Program-made: the position numbers and the translations under genes
In this document: positions 7,072 through 10,301 of the stretch, piece after piece
Numbering within the stretch: the stretch's first letter is position 1
Layout: each line of letters begins with the position of its first letter
Source: Acidobacteriota bacterium
GTDB taxonomy: Bacteria; Acidobacteriota; Terriglobia; Terriglobales; Acidobacteriaceae
Assembly: GCA_019510535.1 (NCBI GenBank)
Contig: JAEKKE010000327.1
Coordinates: 1-10,301 of the forward strand
Reading direction: 5' to 3'
Length of the DNA stretch: 10,301 bases
The notes under the pieces: model-generated
Told to the model about the DNA's origin: nothing
What the model saw: the letters and a program-made list of their open reading frames with translations, nothing else
The model's database searches: none

Positions 7072-7111
7072 ACCCATACACTGGGTGCCCCATGTCCCGC
7101 GGGGACATGGG
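7072..7111. other. Tandem hairpins between converging hydrolase and ubiX genes
   Basis: ACCCA/TGGGT (7072-7076, 7082-7086) forms a small stem. Next to it is a perfect 10-bp stem, CCCATGTCCC (7089-7098) with GGGACATGGG (7102-7111), around a GCG loop. Neither strand has a proper T run after it, so a standard intrinsic terminator is doubtful, though the position between converging genes fits a bidirectional transcription end or an intergenic repeat. The rest of the 190-bp spacer (7014-7203) shows only the short repeat at 7019-7045. Confidence 0.6.
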
Positions 7112-7203
7112 CCCGGCCTTTACTGTCCCAAGCACTGGTGCCGATCTCTTTTGAATTGTCGTTCGGGTAATGGAAGTATGACTGTACGAAGCGAGAATGC
7201 TAC

Positions 7204-7827
7204 TTAATCTTCCGGCTTCCACTCATACGCCCCAGCCTGCGGCAGACCGATATGCGCCAGAACACGATGAACGAAGTTGCGAGCGATATCCTCGACGCTC
7301 TGAGGATGGTTATAGAAGGTCGGAATAACGGGATAGATAGTCGCACCGGCCTCCGCTGCGAGTTGCATATTCCGTAGATGAATGCGGTTGAACGGAGTCT
7401 CACGCACACACAACACCAGCGGACGGCGCTCTTTCAGCGTGACATCCGCCGCGCGCTCAATCAGGTTAGAGGCAAGGCCGTTGGCGATGCCTGCCAGGGT
7501 ACCCATGGAACATGGAAGCACAATCATGCCGTGGCTAAGATGACTTCCACTGGCAATCGCCGCTCCTATGTCGTCCTGTCCGTGATGCACGATCTTGTCT
7601 GAGCCTCGGCCAAGAAGACGTTCCACCAGTTGGGTGCGGCCGGCAAGTTGCAGCTCTTCGGCAAAGACGCGGAGAGCTGCATCCGATGCAACCAGGTGGA
7701 TGCGGCGAACGCGAGCGTCGATATCGAGCATCTCAAGAGCAAGCCGTGCGAAGATCGCACCGCTGGCTCCGGTAATCGCAAGCGTGATAACCCGTTCTTG
7801 CACAATAACTTCGCTCCCAGTAATCAT
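7204..7827 (-). CDS. ubiX: UbiX-type flavin prenyltransferase
   Basis: Attaches a dimethylallyl group to FMN, making prenyl-FMN, the cofactor for UbiD decarboxylases. Numbered from ATG 7827 (207 residues), it shows the FMN-binding ITGASGAIFA (18-27), ASGS (92-95), LPCS (104-107) and the hallmark LKERRPLVLCVRETPFN (131-147). Pairwise resemblance to E. coli UbiX is obvious throughout. The frame stays open to an ATG at 7899, but those extra 24 residues are encoded by the palindromic repeat at 7828-7941 and do not belong to the family. GTG 7803, with GGGAG 10 nt upstream, gives 199 residues and fits the family N-terminus best; ATG 7827 is the other candidate. It faces ubiD and the hydrolase across 190 bp. 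Confidence 0.93.
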   Translation of the reverse strand: MITGSEVIVQERVITLAITGASGAIFARLALEMLDIDARVRRIHLVASDAALRVFAEELQLAGRTQLVERLLGRGSDKIVHHGQDDIGAAIASGSHLSHGMIVLPCSMGTLAGIANGLASNLIERAADVTLKERRPLVLCVRETPFNRIHLRNMQLAAEAGATIYPVIPTFYNHPQSVEDIARNFVHRVLAHIGLPQAGAYEWKPED

Positions 7828-7941
7828 TAGAGCATTTTCCCTGTTGCTGGGTAGTCCGGAAGGGTGTGCTGTGGCGTTTTCATTGCGGAAAACGCCCATA
7901 GATGCGGGAGCCCGCGCGACATCTACAGGAAAAATGCTCTA
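7828..7941 (+). repeat. MITE-like palindromic repeat, copy 1 (114 bp)
   Basis: The ends TAGAGCATTTTCCCTGT (7828-7844) and ACAGGAAAAATGCTCTA (7925-7941) are inverted repeats matching at 16 of 17 positions. A central hairpin, GGCGTTTTC (7873-7881) with GAAAACGCC (7888-7896), has a 6-nt loop. The element matches copy 2 (10167-10282) when the latter is reversed. TA at both outer ends may be a TA target duplication. It abuts ATG 7827 of ubiX directly, so it supplies that gene's leader. No coding capacity. Confidence 0.88.
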
Positions 7942-7982
7942 TCGCAGGCAATGTGAGCAACCAATCCAGTCGCGACTTTTTT

Positions 7983-8019
7983 CTGTTGTGACGGTTCAAG
8001 CCTAGGAAGTCACAAACAG
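7983..8019. promoter_or_regulatory. Dyad upstream of the exported-protein gene
   Basis: TTGTGAC (7986-7992) and GTCACAA (8009-8015) form a perfect 7-bp inverted repeat with a 16-nt spacer. Allowing one bulged base, it extends to CTGTTGTGAC against GTCACAAACAG. It lies 35 bp before ATG 8055 and could be an operator or a leader stem. A palindromic CCTAGG sits in the spacer at 8001-8006. No convincing -35/-10 pair is visible nearby. Confidence 0.4.
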
Positions 8020-8054
8020 GTTGTTTAAGTTGCATCGAAATAGATACGGGACGG

Positions 8055-9032
8055 ATGAGCTTATTTGGGTTTGCGAGATTTTGCCGTTGGGGAGTATGTG
8101 CGGCACTTTTTTTTGCCTGTTTTGCCGCGCAGGGCAGTGTCGCACTGCTCGTGGAGGAACCTTTCGGCCGGTTCGGAGAGATGAATCCGACAGGTCACGC
8201 TGCCATATATCTTGACCATGTCTGCGCCGAGACTCCGGTCAGCCTGCGGAGGTGCACGCCTGGCGAGCTGGGAGTGGTGATCAGCCGCTATTACAAGGTG
8301 AATCACTACGACTGGGTAGCCATTCCTCTGATTCCATATCTGTATGCCGTGGAAGACAGAAACGACATCCCGTTGGCCGCGACAGCACAGCTAGAGACGG
8401 ATCTTCGGGATGCATACCGCCGTCGCCACTTGCGTGAGGTTGTGCCGGATGAGGCGGATGGAAGCTCCCCGGAAGGTGACTGGATCCAGATGGTCGGATC
8501 TTCGTACGACCGCAAGATCTACGGCTTCCAGGTAAGAACGACGGCTGCGCAGGATGCGGAGCTGATTACGGCTTACAACGAAGGCCATAATCGCAGCCAC
8601 TTCAACCTGCTGTTTCAGAACTGTGCCGACTTCTCGCGCAAGCTCCTGAATCTGTATTTTCCGAAGGCGGTTCACCGCAATATTCTGGCGGATGGAGGTA
8701 TCACCACGCCGAAGCAGATTGCAAAATCATTCGTGAAGTACGCCCGCAAACACGATGAGCTGGAACTGACTACCTTCGTCATTCCGCAGGTGCCCGGCGA
8801 TATCCCTCGCAGCACCCGCGTGAACGGAGTTGCCGAATCACTGGTGAAGTCGAAGAAATATCTGGTTCCGCTGGCAGTCCTGCATCCGGAGCTAACGGCG
8901 GGCATTGTTGCCGCGTATCTGGGGTCGGGACGGTTCGAGCCTCCGAAGGAAACCCATGTCTTCCGTATCGAGGACGTAGAGGCTACTCGTGACGCTGAGG
9001 TTCTAGGCGAACTCTCGGCGGGCAGCAGGTAG
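8055..9032 (+). CDS. Exported protein of unknown function, possible permuted papain-like fold
   Basis: I do not recognise a named family. The 325-residue product starts with a signal peptide (about 1-28: basic R8/R12, hydrophobic core CAALFFACFAA, small residues AQGSVA), so it is secreted or periplasmic. Two conserved-looking motifs stand out: MNPTGHAAIYLDH (43-55) with His48, and FNLLFQNCADFSRKLLNLYF (183-202) with Asn189-Cys190. His-before-Cys order with an NCxxF motif is what permuted NlpC/P60 (LRAT/YiiX-like) and DUF4105-like proteins show, so a cysteine hydrolase or acyltransferase role is possible but unproven. The C-terminal part (about 250-325) has no motif I know. ATG 8055 has a weak GGGACGG just upstream. 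The stop lies 4 bp from the convergent MFS stop. Confidence 0.8.
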   Translation: MSLFGFARFCRWGVCAALFFACFAAQGSVALLVEEPFGRFGEMNPTGHAAIYLDHVCAETPVSLRRCTPGELGVVISRYYKVNHYDWVAIPLIPYLYAVEDRNDIPLAATAQLETDLRDAYRRRHLREVVPDEADGSSPEGDWIQMVGSSYDRKIYGFQVRTTAAQDAELITAYNEGHNRSHFNLLFQNCADFSRKLLNLYFPKAVHRNILADGGITTPKQIAKSFVKYARKHDELELTTFVIPQVPGDIPRSTRVNGVAESLVKSKKYLVPLAVLHPELTAGIVAAYLGSGRFEPPKETHVFRIEDVEATRDAEVLGELSAGSR

Positions 9033-9036
9033 CACT

Positions 9037-10290
9037 CTATTGGGCCGAACGGGTCAGCTTGAAGGAGAGCAGCAACAGGCTAACAGCGACGGCAAGCGGA
9101 AGCAGGAATGCCGTCCGCAGCGAGCCGGACTGCCGTGAGACAACTCCCATAAGCCATGGCAGAAGGGCGGCTCCCAGGCCGGAGGCGGCAAGGATGACAC
9201 CTGCCTGCCGTGGAGAAGGTTTGCGGCCGAGGATCAGGGCGAAGGTTACAGGAAAGACCGGGCCGAGCGAAAGCCCCAGAATGATGGCCACGGCGGTGAT
9301 TTCGACGGCAGTATGAGCGAACAGGAGCGCTACTGTACTGATCACCAACGCTACCAGCGCAAGACGCTGCAGGATGGTGTCCTTCAGACGCAGAAGGACG
9401 GCTGAAGAGAGGGGACGGGCGCAGGCGAGGGCGATCCAGAACGCGGAGGTCACGGCCTGGCTTTCAGAAAGCGAACGCCCTCCATAGCGGAGCATGTAGG
9501 TGGTAAGCCAGACGTTGAAGCTGCTCTCATACGCTCCGTACAGGGCAAGCAGAAGGACAAAGAAAAGGAACAGAGGAAGACCAAGCGACGGAACGTCCGA
9601 AGCGGCCGCGGAGGTTCTTTCCGGAACGTCGATGGGGCTCCGGCTGCGTTCGAAAGCAAACAGGAGCGCTGCAATCGCGAAGAGAGCCGCGAAACCCCAC
9701 AGAATCGATCGCAGCGGCATGTGAGGTGTAAGCCAGGAGGCGAACAACGGCGATAACAGCGCGCCGACGCTGAAGAGCGCATTGAGAAGCGTGAGAGCGG
9801 AGGCGCGGTTCTGCGTATAGCGTGAGCCGGCAATCACATTGGACGAGGCGATCATCTGGCCGATGCCCCAGGCCCCGGCAAAGAGCACGGCCATGAGCAT
9901 TGGGAGGGCGGGCGCAATCGCAAAGAGAGAAAGCCCGGCCGCGGCGGCGAAGGCTCCGGTCCCGAAGCTGTATTGTGGCCGGCGAAAGACTGTCATGCCG
10001 CCGACGGTAGCCCCCAGAAACTGCGCCAGCGGCAGCAGGCCGATGGAGGCGTCCGACAGATGGTGCCTGGCTGCAAGCAGGGGAAGAATGGGACCCAATA
10101 GAGCCGTACCCAGGCCGGTCAGCAGAAATCCATAGGCAAGCAGCGGAAGTGACGGCGCCTGAGCTCTAGAGCGTTTTCCCTGTACGTGTCGTATAGGGTT
10201 TCCGGATCTATGGGCGTTTTCCGGAATGAAAACGCCGCTACGCTTCTCTTCCGGGATACCCAGCAACCGGGAAAATGCTCTAGTCCGCAC
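9037..10290 (-). CDS. Major facilitator superfamily transporter, start uncertain
   Basis: Polytopic inner-membrane transporter, up to 417 residues. From about residue 46 it shows two blocks of roughly six hydrophobic helices separated by a polar loop (ERSRSPIDVPERTSAAASDV, about 214-233), the usual 12-helix MFS plan. It resembles sugar-permease or drug-efflux relatives of the FucP-like type, but the substrate cannot be told. Residues about 4-41, upstream of the first helix (LLAYGFLLTGLGTALLGP), are encoded by the palindromic repeat at 10167-10282. No in-frame ATG or GTG lies between the repeat and the first helix. Possible starts are GTG 10290, a TTG inside the repeat, or a start beyond the window, since the frame remains open to its right edge. 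Confidence 0.85.
   Translation of the reverse strand: MRTRAFSRLLGIPEEKRSGVFIPENAHRSGNPIRHVQGKRSRAQAPSLPLLAYGFLLTGLGTALLGPILPLLAARHHLSDASIGLLPLAQFLGATVGGMTVFRRPQYSFGTGAFAAAAGLSLFAIAPALPMLMAVLFAGAWGIGQMIASSNVIAGSRYTQNRASALTLLNALFSVGALLSPLFASWLTPHMPLRSILWGFAALFAIAALLFAFERSRSPIDVPERTSAAASDVPSLGLPLFLFFVLLLALYGAYESSFNVWLTTYMLRYGGRSLSESQAVTSAFWIALACARPLSSAVLLRLKDTILQRLALVALVISTVALLFAHTAVEITAVAIILGLSLGPVFPVTFALILGRKPSPRQAGVILAASGLGAALLPWLMGVVSRQSGSLRTAFLLPLAVAVSLLLLSFKLTRSAQ
10167..10282 (-). repeat. MITE-like palindromic repeat, copy 2 (116 bp)
   Basis: On the minus strand this reads TAGAGCATTTTCCCGGTTGC, continuing like copy 1. It contains the same central hairpin, GGCGTTTTC (10213-10221) with GAAAACGCC (10228-10236), and ends ACAGGGAAAACGCTCTA. 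It is clearly homologous to 7828-7941 in the opposite orientation, with near-identical ends and centre and divergent sectors between. It is bounded by TA and lies inside the open reading frame of the MFS gene. Confidence 0.88.
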
Positions 10291-10301
10291 CTGTCCAGTG
10301 T

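Noticed and set aside
7595..8005. Plus-strand open frame of 136 codons across the ubiX 5' end and the repeat
   Set aside because: Antisense to ubiX and running through the palindrome, with an Arg/Ser-rich product and no ribosome binding site of note.
8021..8046. TTGTTT...TAGATA as a promoter for the exported-protein gene
   Set aside because: The spacing is 14 nt, too short for a standard -35/-10 pair, and TAGATA lies almost at the start codon.

Overview
The window (about 58% G+C by eye) is a chromosomal segment from a Gram-negative-type bacterium. It has a membrane fusion protein, a TonB-type energy transducer, and exported or membrane-anchored proteins. The gene set, the style of the UbiD protein and the low-complexity CTGGTTGCTAGTT intergenic repeats suggest an acidobacterium of the Terriglobus/Granulicella/Edaphobacter kind. 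That assignment rests on remembered sequence style, not on a search, and is moderate at best.

Layout, left to right. An EmrA/HlyD-type membrane fusion protein, whose start probably lies left of the window, is followed by a Dps ferritin with an intact ferroxidase site and a clear intrinsic terminator. Next comes a DedA membrane protein fused to a C-terminal rhodanese domain. A 131-bp repeat-bearing spacer separates it from two minus-strand genes: a GNAT acetyltransferase and, downstream of it, a TonB-family protein. Only 48 bp from the GNAT start, the divergent plus-strand pair ubiD plus alpha/beta hydrolase begins. It converges on minus-strand ubiX (flavin prenyltransferase) across a 190-bp spacer holding a second copy of the short repeat and a strong hairpin. 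To the right are an exported protein of unknown function on the plus strand and a convergent major facilitator transporter on the minus strand, with 4 bp between their stops.

Functional links. UbiX makes the prenylated FMN cofactor that UbiD decarboxylases need, so ubiD and ubiX form a functional pair although they face each other with a hydrolase gene between them. The other genes look like independent housekeeping or stress functions: efflux, iron/DNA protection, membrane homeostasis and TonB-dependent uptake.

The most unusual content is non-genic. Two copies of a 114-116-bp imperfect palindrome (7828-7941 and 10167-10282) lie in opposite orientation at the 5' ends of ubiX and the MFS gene. 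They carry matching 17-nt terminal inverted repeats bounded by TA and an internal 9-bp hairpin, like a MITE. The second copy is read through by the MFS reading frame. A separate 27-nt repeat occurs twice with 26/27 identity, each copy starting exactly 5 nt after a TAA stop codon. I see no CRISPR array, tRNA, rRNA, phage genes or recognisable defence system.
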